DNA of 64,000 nucleotides from NCBI GenBank assembly GCA_963819075.1, contig CAWFUP010000003.1, positions 124,001 through 188,000 of the forward strand, written 5' to 3'. The position numbers and the translations under genes were made by a program. Of the stretch, positions 1 to 12,944 are shown in pieces. How positions within the stretch are numbered: position 1 is the first letter of the stretch; each line of letters begins with the position of its first letter. This DNA comes from CAVQBJ01 sp963819075 (GTDB taxonomy: Bacteria > Actinomycetota > Thermoleophilia > Solirubrobacterales > Solirubrobacteraceae). The notes under the pieces were generated by a model, which worked only from the letters and a program-made list of their open reading frames with translations, did no database searches and was not told the origin of the DNA.

Positions 1-733
1 GATCAAGCGTGGAAAAGGGGGAGTCCCTGCGTGACACGGTCGCGACGCTGTCGGCCTACGGGCCCGATGCCCTCGTCGTGCGCTCCCCCGACGTGGGCGC
101 CGCGGCGCTCGTCGCCGGCTGGACCCCCGCGGCCGTCGTGAATGCCGGCGATGGCACGCACGAGCATCCGACGCAGGCGCTGCTCGACGTCTACACGCTC
201 GTTCGGCGCGTCGGCTCGCTCGAGGGTCGCCGCATCTGGATCGTCGGGGACGTGCTGCACTCGCGCGTGGCCCGCTCGAACATCCTCGCCTTCACCCGGA
301 TGGGCGCGCAGGTGACGGTCTGCGGCCCGCCGACGCTCATCCCGCGCGGGATCGAGTCGCTCGGCGCCACCGTGCGCTACGACCTCGAGGACGTGCGCGA
401 GGCGGACGTGGTGTACGCGCTGCGGATGCAGAACGAGCGCATGCGCGGCGCCTACGTTCCGTCGCTGAGCGAATACGTCTCGCGCTACCAGATCAACGCA
501 CGACGCCTCGGCCCGCGTCAGCTGCTGATGCACCCCGGACCGGTCAACCGCGGCGTCGAGCTGGCCAGCGATGTGATCGACTCCGCGCAGGCGCTCATCA
601 CCACGCAGGTGCAGGCCGGCGTTGTCGTGCGCATGGCCGTCCTGTACGAGCTGCTCGCCGGCGCGCGGTCCGGGCCCGCCGCGCCCGGGTCGCGCGACAC
701 GCCGGCGCTCGCGCCGACCGAGCCGCAGCTGGC

Positions 734-737
<4 letters not shown>
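1..737 (+). CDS. pyrB: Aspartate carbamoyltransferase catalytic subunit, 5' end cut by the window
   Basis: Transfers the carbamoyl group of carbamoyl phosphate to L-aspartate, the committed step of UMP synthesis, in the cytoplasm. The reading frame is open from base 3 to a TGA at 735-737. The first visible residues, SSVEKGESL, match the family's loop that follows the carbamoyl-phosphate site, so roughly 70 N-terminal residues lie outside the window. The GTG at 9 is therefore internal. Other marks are HPTQALLDVYT (carbamoyl phosphate and aspartate domain hinge) and MHPGPVNRG near the C-terminus. It is the first visible gene of a tightly coupled pyrimidine operon; its promoter is not in view. 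The last residues form a short Ala/Pro-rich tail. Confidence 0.95.
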
Positions 738-2070
<1,333 letters not shown>

Positions 2071-2074
<4 letters not shown>

Positions 2075-2643
2075 GCACCGCGGCCGAGACGACCCTCGCG
2101 GCGAGCCCGCTGCTGCTCGATCGCCAGCGCGCGACGCTGCTCATCGTCGACGTGCAAGAGGCATTCGCACCGGCCGTTGAGAACTTCGATGCGCTCGTCG
2201 CGCGCGTGGCGATCCTCGCGCAGGCGGCGCGGCTGCTCGACGTGCCGGTGATCGTCACCGAGCAGTACCCGCGCGGGCTGGGGGAGACGGTTGCGCCGCT
2301 GCTCGAGCACCTCGAGGGCATCCCGCGCCTGGCCAAGACCGTCTTCTCGGCCGCGCGCGCCGATGGCTTCGCGCTCGCGTCCGGCCGCGACCAGGTGCTC
2401 GCCTGCGGCATCGAGGCGCACGTGTGCGTCAACCAGACGGTGTGCGACCTGCTCGCCGACGGCCGCCAGGTGCACGTCGTCGCCGATGCGGTGTCCTCGC
2501 GCAGCGCGCAGGACCGCGAGGTCGGGCTCGCCAAGATGGCGCGCGCCGGCGCGCTGCCCACCTCGACCGAGACCGCGGCGTTCGAGCTGCTCGGCGCGGC
2601 GGGCGGGGATGCGTTCAAGGCGATCCAGGGGCTCGTCAAGTGA
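2071..2643 (+). CDS. Isochorismatase-family cysteine hydrolase embedded in the pyrimidine operon
   Basis: A 190-residue member of the isochorismatase/nicotinamidase superfamily. The catalytic triad can be read as Asp27 (LIVDVQ), Lys89 (RLAKT) and Cys119 (GIEAHVCV). The superfamily cleaves amide, ester or vinyl-ether bonds and includes nicotinamidase, isochorismatase, ureidoacrylate hydrolase and N-carbamoylsarcosine amidase; the substrate cannot be told from sequence. The ATG overlaps the pyrC stop (ATGA) and the end overlaps the carA start (GTGA), so it is translated as part of the operon. Inference: it may handle a carbamoylated or amide by-product of the pathway. Confidence 0.85.
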
Positions 2644-3796
2644 GCGGGCCGGGCGCCGCCGAGGCCTACGTGCTGCTCGAGGACGGCAGCCGCTTCCCGG
2701 GGCTGGTCTGCGGCGCGGACGGGCCGGTGACCGGCGAGGTCGTGTTCAACACGGCGATGTCCGGCTATCAGGAGTCGATGAGCGACCCGAGCTACGCCCG
2801 CCAGATCATCGCCTTCTGCTATCCGCACATCGGCAACTACGGCGTCAGCGCTCGGGCGATGGAGTCCGACCGCGTGCACGCGCGCGGGGCGATCATGCGC
2901 GGCGCGGTCAACTACGAGGACGCCGCGACCGCCGAAGGCGGATGGCTGGACTGGCTGCGCGACTGCGGCGTGCCGGCGATCACCGACGTCGACACGCGCG
3001 CGCTCGTGCGCCACATCCGCGACGCCGGCGCGATGCGCGGCGGCATCTTCCCGGCAACGATCGACATGGCGGAGGCGATACGCCTCGTCGAGGCCGAGGC
3101 GCCCATGAGCGGACTCGACCTCGCGCGTGAGGTGACGCCCGAGCGCGTCATCGCGCTCGAGCCGACGGCGGCCCGCGATGACGGCTCCGAGCCGCTCGTG
3201 GCGATGATCGACACCGGCGTGAAGGACTCGATCGTCGCGCACCTGCGCGCGCAGGGCGCGCGCGTCGTCCTGCACCCGTGCACGGTGTCGGTCGACGAGC
3301 TGCTCGCCGGATCGCCCGACGCGGTGTTCCTGGCCAACGGGCCCGGCGACCCGGCGGCGCTCGACTACATCGTGTCGACGGTGCGCGGCGTCGTCGGGCG
3401 CGTGCCGGTGTACGGCATCTGCCTCGGCCACCAGCTGCTCTGCCGCGCCGTCGGCCTGGAGACGTTCAAGCTGCCGTTCGGTCACCACGGCTCCAACCAC
3501 CCGGTGAAGGACCTCACCACCGGTGCGATCGAGATCACGAGCCAGAACCACGGCTTCGCCGTGCTCGGGCCCGGTGGCGAGCGCACGATCGAGGAGGACG
3601 AGCCGGTGCGCTGGGAGACCGACTTCGGGACGGCCGAGCTGACGCACATCAACCTCTACGACCGCACCGTCGAGGGGCTGCGGCTGCGCGACGTCGTCGG
3701 CGCGACGGTGCAGTACCACCCCGAGGCGGGGCCGGGACCGCACGACGCCCAGCACCTGTTCGGTCGCTTCGTCGGCGAGATGGTGCAGGCCGGCTG

Positions 3797-3797
<1 letters not shown>
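2640..3797 (+). CDS. carA: Carbamoyl-phosphate synthase small (glutaminase) subunit
   Basis: Hydrolyses glutamine and passes ammonia to CarB to make carbamoyl phosphate for pyrimidines and arginine. The 385-residue protein has the N-terminal CPSase small domain (TAMSGYQE, near residue 38). Its class I glutamine amidotransferase domain carries the nucleophile in GICLGHQ, SQNHGF, and the catalytic His-Glu pair in QYHPEAGPGPHD. I chose the GTG at 2640 because it gives a normal N-terminus and the GTGA overlap with the upstream stop repeats the pattern of this operon. Confidence 0.96.
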
Positions 3798-6996
<3,199 letters not shown>

Positions 6997-7000
<4 letters not shown>

Positions 7001-7839
7001 GCGCGACGCTGGGCGCCGAGCCCCGCACGCGGGCGCCGTTCGGGCGCCGTGTCGCGCCACTGAGCGAGGCGCGCACAGTCGGTGCCTACCGGGTGCTCAG
7101 CGCCGTCGATGCCGCCGGCGTGCGACCGCGGGCCGGTCAGTTCTACATGCTCGCCGTGGCCGGTCGCTGGGGCGGCGAGGCCGGCGAGCGCCCCTTCCTC
7201 GCGCGGGCATGCTCGGTGGCGCGGGCGACGCTGCTTGGCGACGGCGTGCGGCTGGACTTCCTGCTCGAGGACGTGGGACCGGGGACGCAGCTCCTCTGCG
7301 CGTGCGAGCCGGGCCACGCGCTCGAGGTGGTCGGGCCGCTCGGGCTCGGCTTCCGCGCCCCGGGCGCTGAGCGCCGCGCGCTGCTCGTCGGCGGCGGCGT
7401 CGGCATCGCGCCATTGGCGATCTGGCAGGACGAGCTGCGGGCGGCCGACGCCGAGCACGCCGTGCTGCTCGGCTTCCGCGACGCCGCCCACGCCGACGGG
7501 GCGGCGCTTCTGCACGATGCCGTGCTGGCCACCGACGACGGCAGCGTCGGGCACGCGGGGCTCGTCACCGACCTGCTCGCGGCCGAGCTCGACCGCGCCC
7601 CCGAGGCCGAGGTCTTCGCCTGTGGGCCACCGCGGATGCTCGAGGCCGTGCGGGCGCTCTGCGAGCACCGTGGCGTCCCGGCCCAGCTCGCGCTCGAAGC
7701 CGGGATGGCTTGCGGCTACGGCGCCTGCTACGGCTGCGCCGTACCCACCCGCGAGGGCGGCTACCTGCGCGTGTGCGTGGATGGCCCGGTCGTGGACGCG
7801 GCCCGGCTGTCGACGGCGCTCGCGCCCGGACACGCATGA
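6997..7839 (+). CDS. pyrK: Dihydroorotate dehydrogenase electron-transfer subunit
   Basis: Iron-sulfur flavoprotein that lets the class 1B dihydroorotate dehydrogenase use NAD+. The 280-residue protein has an FAD-binding barrel (GQFYMLAVAG, ERPFLARACSVA), a nucleotide-binding loop LLVGGGVGIAPL and a C-terminal 2Fe-2S cluster motif. Cysteines are spaced C-x4-C-x2-C in ACGYGACYGCAV, with a further Cys in LRVCVDGP. The first 25 residues are an uncertain extension. GTG at 6997 overlaps the carB stop (GTGA), and pyrD follows with an ATGA overlap, so the two subunits are made together. Confidence 0.92.
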
Positions 7840-8810
7840 CCGCCGCGCACGTCCGCGCGCCCGGCGCCGCCGAGGGCGCGCCCGCCGGCGGCGGTCCGGG
7901 GCGCCCTCGGCACGCCGCCGACCTGCCGCTCGACTTCTGCGGGCTGCGCCTGGCACACCCGATCATCAACGCCTCGGGCACGTTCGACCTGCTCGCCGCC
8001 GCCGACGCGTTCGTCGGGCTGTTCGACCCGTTCCCGTTCGCGGCCTTCGTGTCCAAGACGATCACGCGCGCCCCGCGCGGCGGTAATCCGGCGCCGCGGC
8101 TGTGGGAGGCGCCGGCCGGGCTCATCAACTCGATCGGCCTGCCGAATCGAGGGCTCGCCGGCTACCTCGAGCGCGATCTCCCGGATCTGAGCAGCCTCCT
8201 CGGCGCGGTGCCGCTCGTCACCAACGTGATGGGGGCCACCGGTGACGAGCTGGCGGCGCTCGTCGAGCCGCTCGATGCCCGCGCCGAGGTGGCGGCGATC
8301 GAGCTCAACGTGTCCTGTCCAAACGTACACACCGGTCTCGACCTCGGTGCCGACCCCGGCGAGCTCGAGGCCGCGCTCGCGCTCGTGCGGCCGCGCACCG
8401 TCAAGCCGCTGATCGTCAAGCTGACGCCGAACGCGGCCGATGTGCCGGGCGTCGCCGCCGCAGCCGAGGCGGCGGGCGCCGATGCGGTGTCGCTCATCAA
8501 CACCCTGCGCGCGATGGCTCTGCGCCCCGGCTCGCGCACGCCGTGGCTCGGCGGTGGAACGGGCGGACTGTCGGGTCCGGCGATCCGATCGGTCGCGCTG
8601 GCGCAGGTTGCCGCGGTCGCCGCGCGCGTGTCGATCCCTATCGTTGGCATGGGCGGCGTGCAGGACGCCACGCACGCTCGAGAGCTGCTCGACGTGGGCG
8701 CGACGCTCGTCGCGGTGGGAACCGAGAGCTTCCGCGACCCCGGCGCCGGAGCGCGGATCGCGGCCGGGTTGCAGGCTTCCCCCGCAAACGGCGGTATTTC
8801 GGCGCGATGA
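7836..8810 (+). CDS. pyrD: Dihydroorotate dehydrogenase, class 1B catalytic subunit
   Basis: FMN enzyme that oxidises dihydroorotate to orotate in the cytoplasm, passing electrons to PyrK. The 324-residue protein carries the class 1 motif NVSCPNVHTG, in which Cys is the catalytic base (class 2 enzymes have Ser), plus NASGTFD near the N-terminus and GMGGVQDATHA in the FMN phosphate-binding region. The first 30 residues are Ala/Gly/Pro-rich and may be an extension. It is the last visible gene of the operon; no pyrF or pyrE is in the window. Confidence 0.95.
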   Translation: MTAAHVRAPGAAEGAPAGGGPGRPRHAADLPLDFCGLRLAHPIINASGTFDLLAAADAFVGLFDPFPFAAFVSKTITRAPRGGNPAPRLWEAPAGLINSIGLPNRGLAGYLERDLPDLSSLLGAVPLVTNVMGATGDELAALVEPLDARAEVAAIELNVSCPNVHTGLDLGADPGELEAALALVRPRTVKPLIVKLTPNAADVPGVAAAAEAAGADAVSLINTLRAMALRPGSRTPWLGGGTGGLSGPAIRSVALAQVAAVAARVSIPIVGMGGVQDATHARELLDVGATLVAVGTESFRDPGAGARIAAGLQASPANGGISAR

Positions 8811-8919
8811 GGGCCCGCCCTTATACCAAAAAGCCCTGCAATTCTGCTTGAAAACAGTCGACCAACCTGAACACGACTCAACCTCAGCTTCAGGTGTAGA
8901 TGAATTCAGCAAGTTGCGC

Positions 8920-8947
8920 TTGAACGCCGTGCGGCGGTGTGTAGACT
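8920..8947 (+). promoter_or_regulatory. Promoter of mihF in a relatively AT-rich spacer
   Basis: TTGAAC (8920-8925), a 16-base spacer and TAGACT (8942-8947) form a good housekeeping-type promoter. The mihF GTG lies 9 bases past the -10 hexamer, so the transcript is probably leaderless. The 146-base gap between pyrD and mihF (8811-8956) is visibly lower in GC than its surroundings and holds no convincing gene. Confidence 0.6.
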
Positions 8948-8956
8948 CGCCCTCCA

Positions 8957-9298
8957 GTGGTGCCGCCCTCCAACACAGCCTTCAAGCAGTCGACGGCGCC
9001 GGAACGATCCCTTCATCAGCGCATGGATGCGCTCGCTCGAGCGAACCAGATTCGCACCGAGCGGGCGCAGCTGAAGCGCGATCTGAAGGCCGGCCGGCTC
9101 TCGATCCACACGCTGCTGCTCAACCCGCCCGAGTACGTCGAGACGGCGAAGGTCTTCGACATGCTGCTCGCCGTCCCGAAGTACGGGCGGGTCAAGGTGA
9201 ACAAGATCCTGGCGCAGTGCCGCATCTCGCCGAGCAAGACGATCGGCGGTCTCTCCGAGCGCCAGCGCTCCGAGCTCGTCTCGCTCCTGCGCCGCTAG
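8957..9298 (+). CDS. mihF: Actinobacterial integration host factor
   Basis: Small nucleoid-associated DNA-binding protein of the mycobacterial IHF family, unrelated to the HU-like IHF of enterobacteria; it bends DNA and is essential in mycobacteria. The 113-residue product has an Arg/Lys-rich helix, then the family core around LLAVPKYGRVKVNKILAQCRI and a C-terminal GLSERQRSELVSLL, corresponding to the helix-two-turn-helix region. The order mihF-gmk-rpoZ-coaBC is the conserved actinobacterial one. GTG at 8957 sits directly behind a TAGACT -10 box; an internal ATG at 9023 would give a 91-residue form closer to a minimal family member. Confidence 0.9.
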   Translation: MVPPSNTAFKQSTAPERSLHQRMDALARANQIRTERAQLKRDLKAGRLSIHTLLLNPPEYVETAKVFDMLLAVPKYGRVKVNKILAQCRISPSKTIGGLSERQRSELVSLLRR

Positions 9299-9383
9299 GC
9301 GAACGCCTGCCCAGCCGGGCCGGCCCGATCTGCCGACGCCGCCGGCTTCGTGGTGATACCTCCGCAGCGGTGTCTAGGGTGAC

Positions 9384-9950
9384 CTGATCGCGCGCGTATT
9401 CGTCATCACAGGGCCCTCCGGGGTCGGGAAGGGAACGCTCATCCGCGGCCTGCTCGAGCGGCGCCCCGAGCTCGAGCTCTCCGTGAGCGCCACGACGCGC
9501 GCGCCCCGCGCCGGCGAGCACGATGGCGTTGACTACCACTTCCTGTCCGAGGAGCAGTTCGATGACCACGTGAGCGGCGGCGATTTCGTCGAGCACGCGG
9601 ACTACGCCGGCCGTCGCTACGGGACGCTGCGCTCGGAGCTCGAGTCGCGCCTCGCCGCGGGCGTGCCGCTCGTGCTCGAGATCGAGGTGCAGGGGGCGCG
9701 CCAGGTGCGCGAGACGCTCCCCGAGGCCGTGCAGGTGTTCATCGCGCCGCCTTCCCCCGAGGCGTTGCGCGAGCGCCTCGTCGGGCGCGGCACCGACGAC
9801 CCCGAGGTCGTGGAGCGTCGCCTCGAGGTCGCGCGCGGCGAGCTCGAGGCGCAGTCCGAGTTCGGGCACGTCGTCGTCAACGACGAGCTCGAGGCGGCGC
9901 TGTCCGAGCTGCAGCGGATCGTCGACGGGGCGCTTGCCCGGACGGGGTGA
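9384..9950 (+). CDS. gmk: Guanylate kinase with no standard start codon
   Basis: Phosphorylates GMP to GDP using ATP. The product shows the P-loop GPSGVGKGTL, the GMP-binding VSATTRAPRAGEHDGVDYHF and EIEVQGARQV. An in-frame TAG at 9375-9377 precedes the P-loop, and between the two there is no ATG, GTG or TTG in frame. The only plausible initiators are CTG at 9384 (used here, 188 residues) or ATC at 9387. The GTG at 9483 would remove the P-loop and cannot be the start. A TAGGGT hexamer at 9375-9380 may be a -10 box for a near-leaderless transcript. A sequence error cannot be excluded. Confidence 0.88.
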   Translation: MIARVFVITGPSGVGKGTLIRGLLERRPELELSVSATTRAPRAGEHDGVDYHFLSEEQFDDHVSGGDFVEHADYAGRRYGTLRSELESRLAAGVPLVLEIEVQGARQVRETLPEAVQVFIAPPSPEALRERLVGRGTDDPEVVERRLEVARGELEAQSEFGHVVVNDELEAALSELQRIVDGALARTG

Positions 9951-10017
9951 CGCTGACTTGCTCGTCGTTGGGGCGACCCCTGCGTATCCAGATAGCTCCG
10001 GTAGCGCTGCTGCATTC

Positions 10018-10068
10018 GGGGGTGCACGTCGTTTCTATGAATATCTCACGGAAAGGACGTGCACCCCC
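10018..10068 (+). repeat. Hairpin repeat, copy 1
   Basis: A quasi-palindrome: 13-base arms (10018-10030 and 10056-10068) match perfectly, then one G/G mismatch, then TTTC paired with GAAA, closing a 15-base loop that begins TATGA. The same element, with the same arms, mismatch position, TTTC/GAAA and loop length, occurs at 27776-27824. No U-tract follows, so it is not a standard terminator. It lies in the 287-base gap between gmk and rpoZ, which otherwise holds only the rpoZ promoter region and no gene I can support. Confidence 0.85.
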
Positions 10069-10156
10069 GGCGAATCGGCTGCCCGAACGAACCGACAGAC
10101 TGCCCTGACCCCGCCCCCGGGACCGGCCGCTGCCCCGACCCGCGCCGGCCAGCTAC

Positions 10157-10162
10157 TAGAAT
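10157..10162 (+). promoter_or_regulatory. Candidate -10 box for rpoZ
   Basis: TAGAAT lies 75 bases before the rpoZ GTG. I see no convincing -35 partner, so this is a tentative call. The leader that would follow is GC-rich. Confidence 0.35.
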
Positions 10163-10237
10163 GCAACGTTCGCGCCGGCTGCCAAGGCCGGCGGAACGAC
10201 CGGCCCCCGCGGGCCCCGGACAAGGGCGAAACGAACC

Positions 10238-10465
10238 GTGATCTCCCCTCGCATCGATCGACTGCTCGAGAACGTGGACTCCAACTACGCGAGCGTCCTG
10301 GTGGCCGCCAAGCGCGCCCGCCAGATCAACTCGTACTACCACAACCTCGGCGAGGGTACGTTCGACGAGTTCCCGCCGCCGATGGTCGACACCATCTCCA
10401 AGAACTACCTCACGATCGCGCTCGAGGAAGTCGCGGCGGGCAAGATCAAGTACCACTACCGTTAG
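10238..10465 (+). CDS. rpoZ: DNA-directed RNA polymerase omega subunit
   Basis: Small subunit that binds the C-terminal part of beta-prime and assists RNA polymerase assembly. The 75-residue protein has the omega core ISPRIDRLLENVDSNY, then ASVLVAAKRARQIN and a C-terminal NYLTIALEEVAAGKIKY. Start is GTG at 10238. Its position after gmk and before coaBC is the usual actinobacterial arrangement. Confidence 0.95.
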   Translation: MISPRIDRLLENVDSNYASVLVAAKRARQINSYYHNLGEGTFDEFPPPMVDTISKNYLTIALEEVAAGKIKYHYR

Positions 10466-10535
10466 CGAGCGCGGCGCCGCAGGCGCGCGACCAGCCCTTG
10501 TCGTGCATCGCCGTCCCTGAGACGGTGGCGACCCC

Positions 10536-11789
10536 ATGGCCAGGATCCTGCTTGGAGTGAGCGGCGGCATCGCCGCGTACAAGGCGCTCGAGTTCGTGCG
10601 GCTGGCGACCGGCGCCGGGCATGCGGTGCGCGTCGTCCAGACGCCGGCGAGCGAGCGCTTCGTGGGCCGCGCGTCGTTCGCTGCGCTCAGCGGCGCGCCG
10701 GTCCTCGTCGATGAGTTCGAGCGCGATCCCGCCCGGGGCGCATTCCCGGGCGACGAGCCCCCGGCCCACGATCCGCTCAGCCACCTCGAGCTCGTGGCCA
10801 ACGCCGACGTGTACCTCGTCGCGCCGGCGACCGCGAACACGTTGGCGAAGCTGGCCGGCGGGTTCGCCGACAACCTGCTGACGAGCGCCGCGCTCGCCGC
10901 GACGTGCCCGGTGATCGTCGCTCCGGCCATGAACAACCGCATGTGGGACCACTCGGCCACGCAGGAGAACCTGCGGTCCCTGAGCGCGCGCGGCCTGACG
11001 ATCGTCGCGCCGCAGACCGGTCGCCTGGCCTCGCAGGGCGAATGGGGCGCCGGGCGCCTCGCCGAGCCGGTCGCCCTGCTTGCCGCCTGTGAGGCGCTGC
11101 TCGGCGATGCCCCGCGCCGCGACACCGCGGATCTCGCCGGGCTGAACGTGCTCGTCTCGGCGGGCGGCACGCGCGAGCCAATCGACAGCGTCCGCTACGT
11201 CGGAAACCGCTCGTCGGGCCGGATGGGCTTCGCGCTCGCTGCAGCCGCCCGCGATCGTGGCGCCGAGGTCACGGTCGTCGCCGCCAACGTCACGCTGCCC
11301 CGCCGCGCCGACATCGATTACCGCGACGTGGAGACCGCCGAGGAGCTGCGGGTGGCGTGCCGGTCGGCCTTCGCCACTGCCGACGTGCTGCTCATGGCAG
11401 CCGCCGTGGCCGACTTCCGTCCCGCCGACCCGGTGGGGGAGAAGCTCAAGAAGGCCGGCCGCGAGCGGCTCGAGCTCGTCCTGGAGTCGACGCCTGACGT
11501 GCTCGCCGAGCTCGCCGGCGAGCGCCGCCCCGGCCAGGTGCTCGTCGGCTTCGCGGCCGAGCACGGTGACGGCGCCATCGGCTACGGCCGCGACAAGCTC
11601 GCGGCCAAGGGCCTCGATGCCGTCGTGGTAAACGACATCTCGCGCCCGGACATCGGCTTCGATCAGTCCGATAACGAGGTGACGATCGTGATGGCCGATG
11701 CCGACCGTCACGTCCCGCGTGCCCCGAAGCAAGTGGTCGCCGCCGCCGTGCTCGACACCGTCGTGCAGTTGCGGGCCGGGCGGGCATAG
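10536..11789 (+). CDS. coaBC: Bifunctional phosphopantothenoylcysteine decarboxylase / phosphopantothenate-cysteine ligase
   Basis: Carries out two consecutive steps of coenzyme A synthesis. The N-terminal flavodoxin-like CoaC half (to about residue 185) starts GVSGGIAAYKA, with the PAMNNRMW motif and the clamp cysteine region near ACEALL. The C-terminal CoaB half has VLVSAGGTREPID, GNRSSGRMG and the NDIS motif near residue 366. Length (417 residues) is normal. CoaC part has an unusually long insertion after the first 45 residues, rich in Asp/Glu/Pro. Confidence 0.95.
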   Translation: MARILLGVSGGIAAYKALEFVRLATGAGHAVRVVQTPASERFVGRASFAALSGAPVLVDEFERDPARGAFPGDEPPAHDPLSHLELVANADVYLVAPATANTLAKLAGGFADNLLTSAALAATCPVIVAPAMNNRMWDHSATQENLRSLSARGLTIVAPQTGRLASQGEWGAGRLAEPVALLAACEALLGDAPRRDTADLAGLNVLVSAGGTREPIDSVRYVGNRSSGRMGFALAAAARDRGAEVTVVAANVTLPRRADIDYRDVETAEELRVACRSAFATADVLLMAAAVADFRPADPVGEKLKKAGRERLELVLESTPDVLAELAGERRPGQVLVGFAAEHGDGAIGYGRDKLAAKGLDAVVVNDISRPDIGFDQSDNEVTIVMADADRHVPRAPKQVVAAAVLDTVVQLRAGRA

Positions 11790-11887
11790 CGACGCGTCGC
11801 GACCCGATTGCGCACCGATGCGCATGATTGCGCGGACGGTGGCCCACGGTTGCCGTCGGACCGCCTCGCGCGCGTCGCGCGCGAGGC

Positions 11888-11893
11888 TACAGT
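11888..11893 (+). promoter_or_regulatory. -10 box for the TPR gene
   Basis: TACAGT followed by 7 bases and the ATG at 11901, the spacing of a leaderless transcript; no Shine-Dalgarno site fits. Confidence 0.5.
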
Positions 11894-11900
11894 GGGCTCG

Positions 11901-12269
11901 ATGGACGACGTGTATGAGCTGTATTGCCGAGGAAGTGAACTGCTCGCGCGCGGCGACTACCAGGCCGCGGTGATCCCGCTCACGCGCGCTCGCGACCTGA
12001 TGCCCGACAAGGCGTCGATCCGTGAGGCGCTCGGGCGCGCGCTCTTTCACGCGCAACGCTACGAGGGCGCGGTCGCCGAGTTCGAGGCCGTCACCGCGAC
12101 GGCGCCGACGAACGACTACGCGCTGTTCTGTCTCGGCCGTGCGATGCAGCTCCTCGGTCGCCATCGCGAGGCCTGTCATCCGCTCGCGCTCGCATGCTCG
12201 CTGCGCCCGGACCGCGACGACTACCGGCGCTACCTCGATCGTGCGCGTCGCGACGCGACGCGCACCTGA
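11901..12269 (+). CDS. Small tetratricopeptide-repeat protein
   Basis: A 122-residue protein made almost entirely of about three TPR helix pairs, for example YELYCRGSELLARGDYQAAV near the N-terminus, then ALGRALFHAQRYEGAVAEFE and ALFCLGRAMQLLGRHREA. TPR units mediate protein-protein contacts; no enzymatic domain or signal peptide is present, so it is probably a cytoplasmic adaptor. The ATG at 11901 was chosen because it begins the first repeat and sits behind a TACAGT box. It is a single gene between coaBC and the rimP-nusA operon. Confidence 0.8.
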   Translation: MDDVYELYCRGSELLARGDYQAAVIPLTRARDLMPDKASIREALGRALFHAQRYEGAVAEFEAVTATAPTNDYALFCLGRAMQLLGRHREACHPLALACSLRPDRDDYRRYLDRARRDATRT

Positions 12270-12402
12270 CTCGCGCCCGCCGAAGCGCCCGTGTCGCCAG
12301 CGGTGCCGGGGCCCGGTCGAGCACCGTTGAGCGGTCGGGCGGCTGCGGCGGGTGGGGCACGGCGGCGGGCCTGCAGCGGGCTCGCGGGTGCCGCTCCACT
12401 GC

Positions 12403-12445
12403 TATCCTCGCCGAACAGCTTTCGAGCCGATGGCCATCCATCGGC
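12403..12445 (+). promoter_or_regulatory. Promoter and leader hairpin of the rimP-nusA operon
   Basis: TATCCT at 12403-12408 is a good -10 box; no clear -35 was seen. About 18 bases downstream is a perfect 8-bp hairpin, GCCGATGG (12426-12433) and CCATCGGC (12438-12445), with a four-base loop. An intrinsic terminator follows. Together they form a leader of roughly 90 bases. The rest of the gap 12270-12402 is GC-rich with no gene seen. Confidence 0.55.
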
Positions 12446-12456
12446 TGCCGTACCCG

Positions 12457-12482
12457 AAAGTGGGCGCTCGCCCGCTTTTTTT
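12457..12482 (+). terminator. Intrinsic terminator 20 bases upstream of rimP, likely an attenuator
   Basis: GTGGGC (12460-12465), loop GCTC, GCCCGC (12470-12475), extended by A-U pairs, then seven T's (12476-12482). It is a textbook factor-independent terminator, yet the rimP Shine-Dalgarno site AAAGGA begins only a few bases later. It may end readthrough from the TPR gene, but its place downstream of the leader promoter suggests attenuation of the nusA operon. Confidence 0.75.
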
Positions 12483-12501
12483 GCGTAAAGGACCAGATTT
12501 C

Positions 12502-12942
12502 ATGAACCCGTTGCAGACCGACATCGAGAGTCGACTCGCCCAGCGCGAGCCCGATGTCGAGGTGCTGCTCGCCGAGGTCCTCGGCGGCTCGACGCTGCGG
12601 GTGTTCATCGATCATCCCGACGGCGTCACGCTCGCACTGTGCGAGCGCGTCAGTCGCGAGCTCGGCGATCTGCGCGAGCGGTACTCGCTCGAGGTGTCCT
12701 CGCCGGGGACGGAGCGCCCGCTGACCAAGCCCGCTCACTTTCGCCGCTTCGTCGGCCGGCGCGCCCGGGTGCGGCTGCGCTCGGCGCACGACAGCTCGCT
12801 GGAGGGCGAGCGTTCGCGCACGCGCAGCTACACGGGCGAGCTCGTCGGCGCCACTGACGACGAGGTCACGCTCGCGGCCCCCGACGGGGTGATCGCGATC
12901 CCGTATTCGGAAATCAGTCGTTCCAACCTCGTGGAGGAGTAG
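12502..12942 (+). CDS. rimP: Ribosome maturation factor RimP
   Basis: Binds the 30S subunit and helps late maturation of its head. The 146-residue protein has the N-terminal RimP domain with YSLEVSSPGTERPL (the diagnostic VSSPG motif, near residue 67) and a C-terminal SH3-like domain ending IPYSEISRSNLVEE. The ATG at 12502 has an AAAGGA site 9 bases upstream. First gene of rimP-nusA-ylxR-infB, an order conserved across bacteria. Confidence 0.95.
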   Translation: MNPLQTDIESRLAQREPDVEVLLAEVLGGSTLRVFIDHPDGVTLALCERVSRELGDLRERYSLEVSSPGTERPLTKPAHFRRFVGRRARVRLRSAHDSSLEGERSRTRSYTGELVGATDDEVTLAAPDGVIAIPYSEISRSNLVEE

Positions 12943-12944
12943 CC

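Noticed and set aside
8811..8956. tRNA or other RNA gene in the AT-richer gap after pyrD
   Set aside because: No cloverleaf or T-loop signature; the lower GC fits a promoter region.
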